A stretch of 64,000 bases of DNA from Shinisaurus crocodilurus (taxonomy: Eukaryota; Chordata; Lepidosauria; Squamata; Shinisauridae): assembly GCA_021292165.1 (NCBI GenBank), contig JAHFWL010000435.1, forward strand, positions 310,001 to 374,000, given 5' to 3'. The position numbers were made by a program, and so were the translations under genes. Below are positions 53,781-64,000 of the stretch, piece after piece. The first letter of the stretch is position 1. Every line of letters starts with the position of its first letter. A model generated the notes under the pieces. The model was given only the letters and a program-made list of their open reading frames with translations, searched no databases and was not told where the DNA came from.

Positions 53781-56225
53781 TCGCTCCATGATCGCCTCCG
53801 CCTGAGCAGCTTTTTGGCTTGCTGTGTATGATTGTGTATGATTGTGTGCAGGCTTGATTCGGGGAGTGGGTGGGTGCGTGCCGGAGGGTCCTGCTCCTCA
53901 AATGGATTTATTTGATCCCGCTGAGAGCTGATCCCCACCACACACACACACACACACACACACACCGCCGAAATCCTGGTAGGATCGTAGGCGAGCAAGT
54001 ACACACAGCGTGGAAGACGGAAGGAACCGTTCCGCTTCTTCTTCGCTGGGATTGGCTTCAAATGCCATCTTGTATAAGCAACAGTGCGAGGAAGGCTGCT
54101 AGCGAGGCAGCTGTTTCTGTTGGCTGCATTTTTCTTTTCTTTTCTTTCTTTTGGTGGTGGTGGGGTGGTTGTTGTTATGACGGCCCCCTGTTAGTTATGG
54201 GAGGAAAGAAAGGAGGAATCAACTTCAACACGCCCCACACCGTTAAAACGAAGAATTGGAACCAAACGCGATGATTGTTTCCCCTCCGTTAGGTTAAACT
54301 CCGCTTCTCGAGCTCACCACCGTTCACACATGCACACGCATCGGTGTAGTCCCTGGGTTCTTCCAAACAAGGCTTTTAGTGGGCAATTGCCTTGTCCCCT
54401 TCACGAAATGTTACAGAGGGTCCGGACGACGTTGGCTTCTGTTTGTTACCCTCCAGTCTTTTCTCCGGTTGTTTCTTCAGCGGTGGGTTTGTTGTTGTTG
54501 TTTTGCTTATCAGAACTAAACAAACAAACAAACACGTTAAGGAAAAAAAGACGGAATAGCTGGACAGTGCATTTTGATTGTTAGCTCTAGGAGCCCTCCT
54601 CCATCTGGAAGCACCCTCTCGCTTTCTCATAGATTTAAAGCAGTGTGGCACCGTTGGCCCAGTGTGAGCTGCTGAAAAGAATTGAACTAACAATTGTACA
54701 GCCTCAGCCCCCCCCCCCCATTTGATTAGAGACATTTACAAGTCTGGAACTGATTAAGAGCCCACTTTGCACGCTTCCCCCTGCCCCGAACACTCCACGG
54801 ATGCTGTCTCTAATGGACTTAAATTGGGTGGTTCAGACTTTGCTTCCCTCACCCCCAGCACCTTACAGAAATAAATTGAAATAAGTCTGTCTTTCCCTCA
54901 CTCATTCATTGCACCAGAGATCTATATAAGGCAAGAGTTATTAACTCCCCTCCTTCCTCAAGACCCGTACTGATGTAATCTCTTCTAGTATGAGATCACT
55001 GTAGGCCCATTGACCCATGCATAGACCACCCTGGTAAGTGATCATTTAACCGTCCCAAAGTGACCATTTTTCACTCTGTCCTCTGGTGTATCGGCATCTT
55101 CGGGGCTTAGCAGAGGAGGAAGGTTTCCATTAAAAGGTTTGTTTCACCTGTAACTAGTCTGCCATTGCTTTGAAGAAGCTCTCACTTTGAGGGTACAGGA
55201 ATATTATGCTGCCAGTGTAATTTGGCTTTGCTCTCCCCTCGACTATCCCTCTGCAGAAGGCTGTGCATTCCAATGCAGGATGCCTAATCAGGTGTCCACA
55301 TGTGAAGTATTCAGCCTGTACCCCTGACATCCTTGAGTTAAATGTATAAATAGGGAACAGATGAGAAGCACACACGAGGGGCCTAGAGTAGAAATATTCA
55401 TATGTCTCTGAATACCTCAGAAATAATACAGTATGTTTGCTCTTTCAAAGATCACATAGTTCAACCCCTCGGCAGAAGAGAGAAAGCCAGGGGAATGTAG
55501 CTAAAGAGCACATAAAACAAGGAATGCTTTGATAGTTTAGGGACAGTGGATAAAATTACACACTGATGTTCCAGGCATAAAATGCACACTTAAAGCAGAT
55601 CTATTGAGATCAATGGGGCTAAAATAAGTCATGAGTAAGTTAAGTCCCATTGATTTTCAATAGGTCTACTCTAAGTATGACTAAGTCTGGATCCAAGCCA
55701 TTGATTTCAGTTGAATTTACTTCAAAACATTGAGTTCCTGGGGAGCCCACCTTCATTTATGTGAAATTTGTATGAGCATCTTCTTTTTCTTAAAATGCAT
55801 ACAAAAATGTGATGCATTATATTAATTTCCCACGTGTTCCTCTTGCAACCTCCCCTCTCCCACACACAGCACTGTGTGTAGCATGTCTTATTAGAAGAAT
55901 GTACGGTATATGAAAGGCTCATGCTTGTGTCAAAAAGTGAGCCTCTTGCTAAGTGTGCACTTGACTTCTCCGTTTATGTTTGATGCTCGCAGTTCATGTG
56001 GAAAGTGGTTTTCAAGTTTACTTAGCCTTTCTAATTGAAACAGTGGCTAGAGGCTTCTCAGTACCATGAAGGATCAGTTGCTTTAACCTGGAGGGGGGAG
56101 TACATAGATCTAATTTCCCACCTACTCCTTTTCCAAAATCTGAAGCCTATTATGGTAGTATAAAACGATCCATTTGTTTTGTGTAGGGACATTCTCACCA
56201 CACCAAAAATCAGGCCTCTAGCCAG

Positions 56226-56228
<3 letters not shown>

Positions 56229-56269
<41 letters not shown>
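56229..56269 (+). repeat. (GT)n microsatellite
   Basis: About twenty GT units. Confidence 0.95.
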
Positions 56270-56395
56270 CTACCTTAAAAAAACCCCAAACTCTCAATTC
56301 TCCAAAGTATTTGAAACACCACTTTTTCGTAAATAAGCAAGCATTTAGGGTTTTGTATGACTGGTCAATGTAACACATTCCAAACTGTTTAGATC

Positions 56396-56529
56396 AGTGG
56401 TAGGCAACCTTATGGCCTCCAGATGTTTTGGACTGTAATACCCATCAGTCCCAGCCAGCAATTATCATGGATTATGGAAGTTGTTGCCCAAAACATCTGG
56501 AGGGCACCATGTTGTCTACCCCTGGCTTA
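56396..56529. mobile_element. Palindromic hAT-like MITE
   Basis: The arms ggcctccagatgttttggac and cccaaaacatctggagggca are inverted around cagtcccagccagcaattat. Confidence 0.75.
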
Positions 56530-57161
56530 GAGGGATCTGTTGAGAAAACCCCAATCAACAATATATATCAACAAACCCAAGTAAAAATTTAGACGAAATG
56601 GAAGGTGGGTAGAGGTGAGGAGAATATGGAATACACATGTTCCTGAAAGGAGGTCAAAATGAATTAAAATTGATGCGGCCCACGTGCAGATTTGCTAGGG
56701 TCTGCCAGCTGCCATCACAAACACAGCTACTGCCTACGGGTTGGAAGCATTAGGGAATTTTCTTCAGCAATTTTCTGAATTTTCTTCAGGTATGGAAAGT
56801 GCTCAGGGTCCCCTTCCATTACAATGAGTTCTTCCCAGGTACGGATCTGGCAAAGACTGCACTCAAGTCTTGTTAGCCCAGTGGCAAAAAAGCTAGCAGC
56901 ATCAAACTCCACCCACCCCTATCACTTCCCTCGACTAACTTACCCTTATGACTCTCTATTCAGTTTCAGCACCATGAAACTGAACAGCGACCTGCAGTCT
57001 TGCTGTTCCTGCAGCTCCTTCTCCAGGCAGGCCAACAGAGCTGTTTGTATGTCCGGCTCCGCCTGATTAATTGATCAAGCAGGCAGTGCACAAACAAAGG
57101 AAGAGGTTCTCCTTTGATTCTCGGAAGTCACCAGTGGTTCTCTGGATTCCTTCTCTTGCAG

Positions 57162-57259
57162 GCATGGAGGAGACGGAGAATAGATGAAGAAATCCAGCTC
57201 AGAAGCGTGAATACCCTGGAAGCGTCCATCACCCTGTTCTGGCCTTATAGAGACAAGCA
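57162..57259 (+). promoter_or_regulatory. KCNB1: KCNB1 leader segment with two overlapping uORFs
   Basis: An acceptor-like ttccttctcttgcag ends at 57161. Downstream, a first uORF (57164-57187, seven codons plus stop) and a second (57184-57210, eight codons plus stop) overlap in the word ATGA. The second stop is 49 nt before the KCNB1 ATG. The leader use is inferred from the splice-site look and the position. Confidence 0.55.
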
Positions 57260-57826
57260 ATGCCTGTGGGAATGAATAAGAATGGATCTCGATCTACTAC
57301 CTCTTTGCCTCCAGATCCCATGGAGATTGTCAGGAGCAAGGCCTGCTCCAGAAGGGTCAAGCTTAACGTGGGTGGCTTGGCCCATGAGGTTTTATGGAGG
57401 ACCTTGGACAGGTTACCGCGGACTAGATTGGGCAAGCTCCGAGACTGCAACACCCACGAATCCCTGATGGATATATGTGATGACTACAACTTGGAGGAGA
57501 ATGAGTATTTCTTCGATAGGCACCCTGGGGCATTTACTTCTATTTTGAACTTTTACCGCACGGGCAAGCTTCACATGATGGAGGAAATGTGTGCCTTGTC
57601 CTTCAGCCAAGAACTGGACTATTGGGGGATCGATGAGATCTATCTGGAGTCCTGTTGCCAGGCAAGGTACCACCAGAAAAAAGAGCAGATGAACGAGGAG
57701 CTCAAGAGGGAAGCGGAAACGATGCGGGAGAGGGAAGGAGAGGAATTTGACAACACCTGCTGTGCCGAGAAGAGGAAAAAACTCTGGGACCTTCTGGAGA
57801 AGCCCAATTCTTCTGTAGCGGCCAAG
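57260..57826 (+). CDS. KCNB1: KCNB1 (Kv2.1) first coding exon: N-terminus and T1 domain
   Basis: KCNB1 forms delayed-rectifier potassium channels of neurons and endocrine cells. The exon encodes 189 residues and ends AAG before donor GTAATA, in phase 0. It opens with [20 protein letters not shown] and [13 protein letters not shown], then the T1/BTB tetramerisation domain from about residue 33 to 135 ([60 protein letters not shown]). The zinc motif of non-Shaker Kv channels, HX5CX20CC, is exact (His105, Cys111, Cys132, Cys133). A charged stretch after it (residues 139-175) leads to the S1 border. It is very similar to mammalian Kv2.1. The start is fixed by homology, and two uORFs precede it. 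The rest of the gene lies beyond the window. Confidence 0.97.
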
Positions 57827-58212
57827 GTAATATTGAAACTACAAGTTCTATCTCAGTCGTGGATAGATACCGGTATGTGTATATAGATCAGAGGGGAAGG
57901 AATATGGTGCTTTAAGCTTTTGATCATACTGTCCTGGTTGTCTCTCACCACAGTATTTGGCATCAAACGGGATCGGAAAAACCCAATTGCCAATCAGTTC
58001 TATGGGGTCCACTGCTGTTTTCTGTTCTGTACTTACATATTAAGGAGTTGTGATTTGGTATGAGTTTTAAGAGAAAGGGAAATGGATATTGGCAAGCCTT
58101 TCTGCATTCCATATATTTTTATTGACACAACAGTAGGGGATTTTCCATAGGGAACTGAAGCAGAGGATGGAAAAATAAAAGAAATGCATACCCTTTAAAC
58201 AGTACAGATTTT

Positions 58213-58355
58213 TTCAGTCTTCCCCAACCCAGTGCCCTCCAGATGTATTGGACTACAACACCCATCATCCCTAGCCAGCATGGTCACTGGCTATGCTATC
58301 TGGGGATGAAGTTGTAGTCCAACACATCTAGAGGGCATCTGGTTGCAGAAGGCTG
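58213..58355. mobile_element. Palindromic hAT-like MITE
   Basis: The arms cagtgccctccagatgtatt and gtccaacacatctagagggc are inverted around tagccagcatggtcactggc. Confidence 0.8.
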
Positions 58356-59139
58356 GATTATGTGAACACCCCATATAACAAAAGCCAGATGTGAAATATA
58401 TTTATAAATATACTATTTGATTGGAACTTTGCCAAAATATCTGAATGTATGTACTGTAAATCTACTGTTTGATTGGGCTATTTGATTGGAGCTTTGCCAA
58501 ATCTCCTAAAACTATTAGGTGTTGTTATACCAGGAAGGATGCCTTTTGGTATGGGTGCAATATAGCAAATTTCAATTCATGTCCTAAAGGTTCATTCTCT
58601 TTCTACATGTATATTTTGGGCAATATTATCTTTCCAATCTTCTGTCTTGTTGCATTGGTAGCAGCTAAATTCAGCCCACTTTTTTTAAAAGGAAAGAAAA
58701 TTGCATGAATTTATTTGGCAATAGCCCTAAATAGACAAATATGTATGGTGATATATGAAAAGTAATATGTCCCCCATTATGCAAACCTCAATTACCTGAA
58801 GAACTTCCTTATTTATAACTATCAAGTGTGTTCCTCTTTCCACTCCCCCACTCCTGGACACTGGTGGCTTCCTGAATAGATGTACCAGCCAGCTCTTACA
58901 TTTCCTGACAGCAGTGTGCTAGCTCTTGTTTAATGATATGTTTCTTCTGTTGTAGTTTCCAGTATTTCTGGCAGATCTGAAAATGTTGGTTTTGCTTTAA
59001 GTAGAGTCCACAGCCAGCCTTCAATAACCATGATAAGTCCCCCAAAACACTGCATCTGCACAGATTGTGGTGGGATTCCATAACAGGTATACAGAGTCAG
59101 AAGCTTCCTCTCAAAGAGTCCCAGTCCACCTGCTAGCTA

Positions 59140-59422
59140 AATGCCCACATTCCTCGTGGTCACATGTGAATGATGTGATGACTTGGAGAAGTGTTTCTGT
59201 GATAGGCATTCAGGGGCATCTTCTTTTATCTTGATATATGTATTTTTTTTTTCTTGAAGAAGCAAGTGACACATGATAGAGGACATGTCTGAAAATTGTC
59301 CTTCAGCCAGGAGTTGGATGATTGAGGGATCGGAGATGTATTTGTACTGCAGGTGCTTCACAATCTGGGTGAAGGCTTGAGAGGAAGTGGGTGACACCTA
59401 CTGTCATGAGAAGAGGACAGGA
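59140..59422 (+). pseudogene. Fossil partial copy of the KCNB1 T1 exon
   Basis: Several blocks match the KCNB1 exon 1.6 kb upstream in the same order and strand: gtgatgac then ttggag, gataggca and ggggcat (59174-59219 against 57477-57532); cacatgat-gagga-atgt (59270-59288 against 57572-57590); the 14-mer ttgtccttcagcca (59296-59309 against 57596-57609); gggatcg; and gagaggaa, acacct and gagaagagga at the end (59379-59416 against 57739-57775). About 80 bp of the exon between these are missing and there are frameshifts and stops, so it cannot code. It most likely arose by local duplication of the exon. A SINE follows at 59428. It could also be a remnant of another Kv gene, but the nucleotide matches favour KCNB1. 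Confidence 0.72.
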
Positions 59423-59427
59423 GAGTC

Positions 59428-59602
59428 AGTGGGTATGATCCTTAGTTCAGCAGTAGAACTCTTGCTTCGCATGTAGAAGGTCCCAGGTTCCATCCATGCC
59501 ATCTACAGATAAAAGGATCTTAGGCAGCAGTGTTATGCAAGATCTCTGCTTAGAGTTGCTGTCAGTCAGAATAGAAAGTACTGGGAAATATGGACCCAAC
59601 AG
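59428..59602 (+). mobile_element. tRNA-derived SINE
   Basis: It carries cttagttcagcagtagaact, gcatgtagaaggtcccaggt and tgctgtcagtcagaatagaa in the expected order. Confidence 0.7.
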
Positions 59603-60065
59603 TAAAAGGTGATGTCATATGTTCCAAGGAAGTACTCCTTTACCTCCCTTGCTCCAGCCTGACTGGCTGATATCACCTGCTCTATCATCTAGCTGTAAAG
59701 CAGTGGGAGGAGGATGGTCCCATGAATATAACAGCAGGTGTGCAACTAACCTGTTGTGTTCTTAGTTTCCTGGAATGAGACCCTTCACTTTTGCTCCTTT
59801 ATCTTTCCTTGTATGTTTTTATTCACCTTCTCAGTGTGCTATTATTTATAGTCAGTGAGTTGTATCCAATGGCTGTGTGAGCAGAAGGCACCTCGTACAG
59901 CCAATCTTTTTCTCCTCCTTTTCCCCCGACAGCCCTTATACAACCCCCCCCCCAAACCTCTCCAGAGGGCTGGTGTATATGTGTGTTCCTAAATAGGGTA
60001 GATTGTGTCACATGAAACTACAGTGGGAGGGAGGTATTACTCAAAAACTGACAGAGGGATCTTAT

Positions 60066-60345
60066 TTGTTTATTTATTTATTATTATACTTATATCCTGC
60101 CTTTATTCCTGTGAGGAACCCAAGGCAGCTTCCTCCTCCTCCTCCTCCTCCTCCTCCTCCTCCTCCTCCTCCTCCTCTCCATTTTTCCATTTTATCCTCA
60201 CAACAGTCCTGTGAGGTAGGCTAGGCTGAGAGTCAGTGACTGGCCCAAAGTCACCCAGTGAGCTTCATGGCCGAGTGGGGACCAGAACCCGGATCTCCTG
60301 AGTCCCAGTCCAACACTCTAACCACTACGCCACACTGGCTCTCCA
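60066..60345 (-). mobile_element. MIR/CORE-type SINE, full length, with expanded triplets
   Basis: Reverse complemented, it starts agccagtgtggcgtagtggt, has gggttctggtccccactcgg and tgggtgactttgggccagtc, and carries an expanded (GGA)15 run before the AAATAAATAA tail. Confidence 0.85.
60131..60175 (+). repeat. (TCC)15 microsatellite inside a SINE
   Basis: Fifteen TCC units lie at the same SINE position as the run at 26956-27009. Confidence 0.9.
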
Positions 60346-60638
60346 GTGGAGTGACTGGGGGCACAAGATCCCTCCGTCTGATATTGGGCGATCCCTCTCT
60401 CCCACTGCAGTTCCATGTGACACAGGCCACCCTGTTTGGGAGGACCTCCCACCCTCCAAAGTGTGTTTTTTTGGGGGGGTCAAGGGGTTGCAGGGGGTGG
60501 AAGGGTAGAGAAAGATTGGTTGCGCAATCTGCCTTCCACTCATGCAACCCCGATGAATGCTGCAGGATTTGAATTTTTGACACTAAGGACAGATCCTTAC
60601 ACTGCTTCCTTAGGCTATGGATACCCAACACAATATAC

Positions 60639-61303
60639 TGATGGCGCGTGAGTGACAGCAGAGCCCCATGTGTGCGAGATGGGAGATTAAAAATCCTGTT
60701 CGTGTGTAGAGGCCCATTTATCCACACACAGAAATCCAGATCTTTCTCCCCCTCTCCCTGCGCAGCGTGCAGCGTTTCGGTTGCAATCAGCCAGCCAGCT
60801 TTCCAGCATGTAATCCGACTCCAGCAGCCAGCTCCCCCGTTTGCAGATAGCAAGGAAAAAACTCTGTAACTCCACAGGTCTATTCTACCTGCTTATTTAC
60901 TTAGCAAAGTAATATTCTACAGAGTATACATTTCCTAGTTACAGTCCATGTGCAGAGTACAATGCATAGCAAGCATTTATTCCAGTGGAGCAAGTTGAGC
61001 TTTACCCCACCTCAGCAAAGACGTTACAGTGTTGCATAAGTCCAGCAAGCAATAGTCAGAAGAAAAGAGTGAAGAGAGAGAACAGTTCTGCTCCTCTCTA
61101 AAATGGCTCCAGACAGACAACAAGTTAATACGTCACGAGAACATACAAACCATGTGACCAGCTCATATTGTTCTCACACTTTAGTAACCCCTGCGAAAAC
61201 ACGAGATTCTAGAGAGACATAATAAACCTGTTTACCCGCCATTCTGTCCCTTCCATGTGTAAACAATGTGCTCCAGCTTGTGAATGTGATACATATCACA
61301 ACA
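60639..61303 (-). mobile_element. Solo LTR of the copia family
   Basis: It is flanked by TATAC at 60634-60638 and 61304-61308. It starts TGATGGCGCGTGAGTGACAG and ends tatcacaaca in plus-strand terms. It matches both copia LTRs along its length with many more differences than they show to each other. No internal sequence is left. Confidence 0.92.
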
Positions 61304-61320
61304 TATACTACATGCACACC

Positions 61321-61511
61321 AGGGAAGGCTGGTGACCAGTGGGGCTCCTTATCCATTGCAGCTTTTCACTTGAGGTTTATAGGAGCTATCCATGGTGCTG
61401 AACTCCAGCCAAAAATAGGTTCAGAACCATGGATAGCTCCTATAAAGCTCAAGTGAAAAGCTGCAATGGATAAGGAGCCCCATGGACATAGGAGTCACCA
61501 CCAGCCTCCCC
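61321..61511. mobile_element. Foldback MITE, family 2, well preserved
   Basis: The arms are near-perfect: cttatccattgcagcttttc is mirrored by gaaaagctgcaatggataag, and gagctatccatggtgctgaa by ttcagaaccatggatagctc. The ends are agggaaggctggtg and ccaccagcctcccct. Confidence 0.85.
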
Positions 61512-61998
61512 TGACGCACTCCACATCACTTGTGAAGCATACAGGGTTGTATAAATCCCCTTTCCATTTAAAATACCCAGAGGTGGTGACTGGGTCCTTT
61601 CTCAGGCATTGCCCCCCATGTATTTTAAAGAAAAGTATTGATTGATATATCTTTGTGCAACGGATGTCGTATACATGTCTTTGGTATTTGAGTATCTGTA
61701 CCTGTCTTCAAAATACAATGTGAAAAGCCAAACTTAAGATCCAGCAGCTTCTCTTCTCTTTTCTTTTTTGTGGGAAGGGCAGGTTATGCACCTTGGAAAG
61801 ATTAAGGCTAAAAAAACAACAACAACCCAACAACACCATCATACTTGTCAGCTAATTAGATCTTCCACGCTGCTGTATGATCTTGAAGCTTCCGATTTTC
61901 TGTTAGCAGCAGCATGCGTGCAAGAAGCTGGGTGCAAGTACGACGGCGAATAAAGTGGCAACATGTGATATTAAAACTGAAGAGCATAAGATGGTCAA

Positions 61999-62030
<32 letters not shown>

Positions 62031-62164
62031 CCTTGTAGCAAAGCAGTGTTTTTCAGACTGAGTTTTGAGGGATCCTGGGGTTACTTGGAAGCTTATCAAG
62101 TTTTCCTCAGTGTGAAGATCAGTAATGGGAGGAACTACTATAACATGTTCTACTTCGGGCTGCC

Positions 62165-62405
62165 TTTGTAGACTGTTCAGAAACTTCAGCCGCTCCAAAA
62201 TGCTGCAGCCAGACAGTAGTTCAGGGCCAGTTACAGAGGGCATGTGACTCCTTTGTAACAGCAGCTTCACTGGCTGCCGGTCTGTTTCAAAGTGCTAGTT
62301 ATGACCTATAAAGCCCTATACAGTTTGGGACTAGGCTACCTGAAAGTCTGCCTTCTCCTATATGAGCCTGCCCATGTTTCAAGATTCAGGGGAGGCCCTT
62401 CTCTC
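62165..62405 (+). mobile_element. L2-type LINE fragment, left part
   Basis: It encodes a broken QKLQPLQNAAA-like segment and LHWLPVCFKVLVMTYKALYS, then SLGLGYLKV. A minus-strand LINE tail at 62407 interrupts it. The sense fragment resumes at about 62915. Confidence 0.7.
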
Positions 62406-62406
62406 A

Positions 62407-62860
62407 GTATATTTCATTTCATTTCAGTATTTCTGTACCGCCCGATACCACTCTCTGGGTGGTTTACAAAGATTAAAACCTTAAAAAATACATTATAAAA
62501 ACCATATACATACAAACATATAAACATACAACACAGAGAGACACAGACATATAGCTAAAAACAATTTTGAGCAATCAACCACAAGAAAAATTCAAGACCT
62601 GATTAAAACCTCATCATCTGCTGCCAAATGCCTGAGAGAAGAAGGTCTTAACCTGGCACCGAAAATATAACAATGTAGGCACCAGGCAGGCCTTATCAGG
62701 GAAATCGTTCCATAATTGGGGGACTACCACTGAGAAGGCCCTCTCCCTCATTGCTGCCTTCCAAGCCACCCTCAGAGGAGGCACCTGGAGTAGAGTCTTA
62801 AATGATGAACATAGTGCACATGCCGGTATTACCGCCATCTGAAGCATGTTTGGTGGGGAT
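62407..62860 (-). mobile_element. L2-type LINE 3-prime fragment, minus strand, nested
   Basis: The plus strand starts tttctgtaccgcccgatacc. The minus strand shows ERAFSVVVPQLWNDFPDKAC near 62680-62760. Confidence 0.7.
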
Positions 62861-62864
62861 TTTA

Positions 62865-63090
62865 TTTTAATTATTTATTATATTTGTTAATCGCCCATCT
62901 GGCTGGTCACCCGGGATGCAAAGGAAGGCCTTCTCAATGGCCTCTCCTAAGTTCTGGAACTCCCTGCCATAGGAGGCTAGGTTGGTCCCTCTCTGTTCTC
63001 CTTCCATCAGCAGGCAAAGTCATTTTTATTCAGGCAGGCCTCTGGCATATAAACTGGTCTGTTGCTGAAGGGGTTTTTAATTGAATGAAT
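62865..63090 (+). mobile_element. L2-type LINE C-terminus, right part
   Basis: It has an antisense L2-tail word (ttaatcgcccatctggctgg) at its left edge, then sense LINE sequence with RKAFSMASPKFWNSLP near 62918-62970. Confidence 0.6.
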
Positions 63091-63120
63091 ACAGTTTTTA
63101 TTGTTACAGCCATAATCAAT

Positions 63121-63390
63121 AAAACTTGTTTGTCATTCTGCCTAGTGGTTTGGAAGTTAGCTCATGTTTAGAAGCTGAAAGGGCGAAGTTCACCATGGTC
63201 AATAGGGTCACCATTTTATGGGATGTAATCACATAAAAACACATAAAACATTAAAAACAAGAATTCATAGTCATGAAAACCTGTTTGTCCTTGCCCATAG
63301 GGAGTGGAAAGTTAACTCAAATTTTAGAAGCTAAGAGGGCCAAGTTCACCACGGCCAATAGGATTTCCCTTTTATGGGATGTAAACAGAA
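63121..63390 (+). repeat. Tandem duplication, unit about 150 bp
   Basis: The segment acttgtttgtcattctgcct ... ttttatgggatgtaatcac (63125-63233) is repeated as acctgtttgtccttgcccat ... ttttatgggatgtaaacag (63279-63388). The two copies share ccaagttcaccacggccaat-type words with about 80 percent agreement by eye. Confidence 0.75.
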
Positions 63391-63399
63391 AATTGGGTG

Positions 63400-63560
63400 G
63401 TGCTGTTTATTTCTTTTATTGTTGTGTTTTTAATTCTGTTTTTAATTTAATGCTTTTTTAATGTTATGTTTTAATTAATTTGTTTTAAGTCTGTATTTTA
63501 GTGTTAGCGGCCTTGAGCCCCATTTTTTGGTGTAAAGGCAGGATAGAAATTGATTAAATA
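63400..63560 (+). mobile_element. LINE 3-prime tail
   Basis: An AT-rich UTR ends in gcggccttgagccccatttt and ggcaggatagaaattgatta, typical of the LINE tails in this genome. Confidence 0.55.
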
Positions 63561-63567
63561 AGGGCAC

Positions 63568-63655
63568 AATCCAATCCGTGTTTAGACAGAAAAAAGTCCT
63601 ACAATACCCAGCATGTAGGTCTAAACATACGTAAGATTGCGCCCTAAATAAACAA
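63568..63655. mobile_element. Small MITE with GGGCRCAATC ends
   Basis: The ends gggcacaatccaatccgtgt and, reverse complemented, gggcgcaatcttacgtatgt are inverted. TAAATAA flanks both sides. The centre matches that of the MITE at 52025. Confidence 0.75.
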
Positions 63656-63657
63656 AC

Positions 63658-63838
63658 TGGAACTGCCTTACAGCGAGCCAGACCATTGGTCGATATGGCC
63701 CAGTACTGTTGACACTGACAGCTGCTCTCCAGGGTTTCAGGCAGGAGATTTTCCCAGGCCTACCAGAAGATGCCAACAATTGGACCTGGGATCTTTTGCA
63801 TGCAGAGCATATGCTCCATCATTGAGCTACAGCCCGAG
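63658..63838 (-). mobile_element. tRNA-derived SINE, minus strand
   Basis: The plus strand runs from gccttacagcgagccagacc through ttttgcatgcagagcatatg to tccatcattgagctacagcc, the complement of the A-box region. Confidence 0.75.
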
Positions 63839-64000
63839 CTTGCCTGAGCTTCCTTGAAGTAATAACAGCCTGCTCACCATTATCAATCTTCTGTTGTTTG
63901 GCACAGCAAGAGGAGTGTGATGAAGGGTTCATGCTCAGTTGAAATATGGCGATGGTCACATCCAAAAAGCCTTTCCAGTGCCTTGGGTAAAGTGAGTACA

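Larger units (their letters stand above)
53781..57161 (+). other. KCNB1: Probable KCNB1 leader intron
   Basis: It holds a (CA)n run at 53938-53965, a (GT)n run at 56229-56269, old MITE scraps at 55560-55700 and the palindromic MITE at 56396-56529. A 61-codon minus-strand ORF near 56.73-56.91 kb was not recognised. Intron status rests only on the candidate donor and acceptor. Confidence 0.45.
57827..64000 (+). other. KCNB1: KCNB1 intron 1, first 6.2 kb
   Basis: It starts at GTAATA. No second coding exon is seen. Inserted elements and a fossil T1-exon copy are listed separately. I recognise nothing in 57827-58210, 58360-59130, 59610-60060 and 61515-62160, except a (GT)n run at about 62001-62030. 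Confidence 0.8.

Noticed and set aside
53393..54274. Overlapping ORFs of 222 and 134 codons beside the CpG-rich stretch
   Set aside because: Low-complexity, His/Thr runs from (CA)n, no domain and opposite-strand overlap. Treated as leader or promoter DNA.
56727..56912. Minus-strand 61-codon ORF with IRTWEELIVMEGDPEHF
   Set aside because: It looks protein-like, but I could not place it in a family and there is no splice or start context. Not called as a gene.
57413..57673. 86-codon minus-strand ORF opposite KCNB1
   Set aside because: Antisense shadow of the T1 coding exon. Useful only because a similar shadow appears over the fossil copy.

Overview
The window looks like nuclear DNA of a squamate reptile, most likely a lizard. 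It holds intron-split vertebrate genes in a sea of recent transposable elements: L1, L2 and CR1 LINEs, a 5S-rRNA-derived SINE, a MIR/CORE-type SINE, a tRNA-derived SINE, Ty1/copia and BEL/Pao retrotransposons, and many palindromic hAT-like and TA-flanked MITEs. No prokaryotic gene organisation, CRISPR array or tRNA gene was seen. Everything was read by eye without alignment tools, so repeat edges are usually good to about 10 bp. Exon edges, LTR edges and target-site duplications were placed at base level.

Two host genes lie on the plus strand, in the order and orientation known for PTGIS and KCNB1 in mammals (human 20q13). The last four coding exons of PTGIS (prostacyclin synthase, CYP8A1) are at 1-170, 4713-4894, 12450-12601 and 18736-18883. 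All splice phases agree, and the I-helix, ExxR and haem-Cys regions are present. The first coding exon of KCNB1 (Kv2.1, T1 domain) is at 57260-57826, with a spliced-looking leader and two short upstream ORFs. A CpG-rich stretch near 52.9-53.8 kb is the candidate promoter. The first intron of KCNB1 runs off the right edge.

Between and inside the genes: the PTGIS introns hold an L1 with an 872-codon ORF (6.0-8.8 kb), an L2 with a 632-codon ORF inserted into a small MITE (13.9-16.0 kb), 5S SINEs and several MITEs. The intergenic region is dominated by a near-complete Ty1/copia element on the minus strand (20632-29613). It has two 676-bp LTRs, a 5-bp target duplication and a primer-binding site matching the anticodon arm of initiator tRNA-Met. 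Two hAT elements later split it, each with an 8-bp target duplication. From 30 to 34.4 kb there is a run of large foldback elements, and at 46.9-50.3 kb a decayed BEL/Pao gag-protease on the minus strand. In KCNB1 intron 1 there is a solo LTR of the same copia family (60639-61303) and a fossil partial copy of the KCNB1 T1 exon (about 59.14-59.42 kb).

No operon-like or clearly new multi-gene system was found. The observations most worth following are the fossil KCNB1 exon, the young copia element with its internal-tRNA primer site, the 5S/CR1 composite SINE, the paired KCNB1 uORFs, a 44-bp direct repeat flanking a large palindrome, and the SINE copies that carry expanded (GGA)n tracts at the same internal site.
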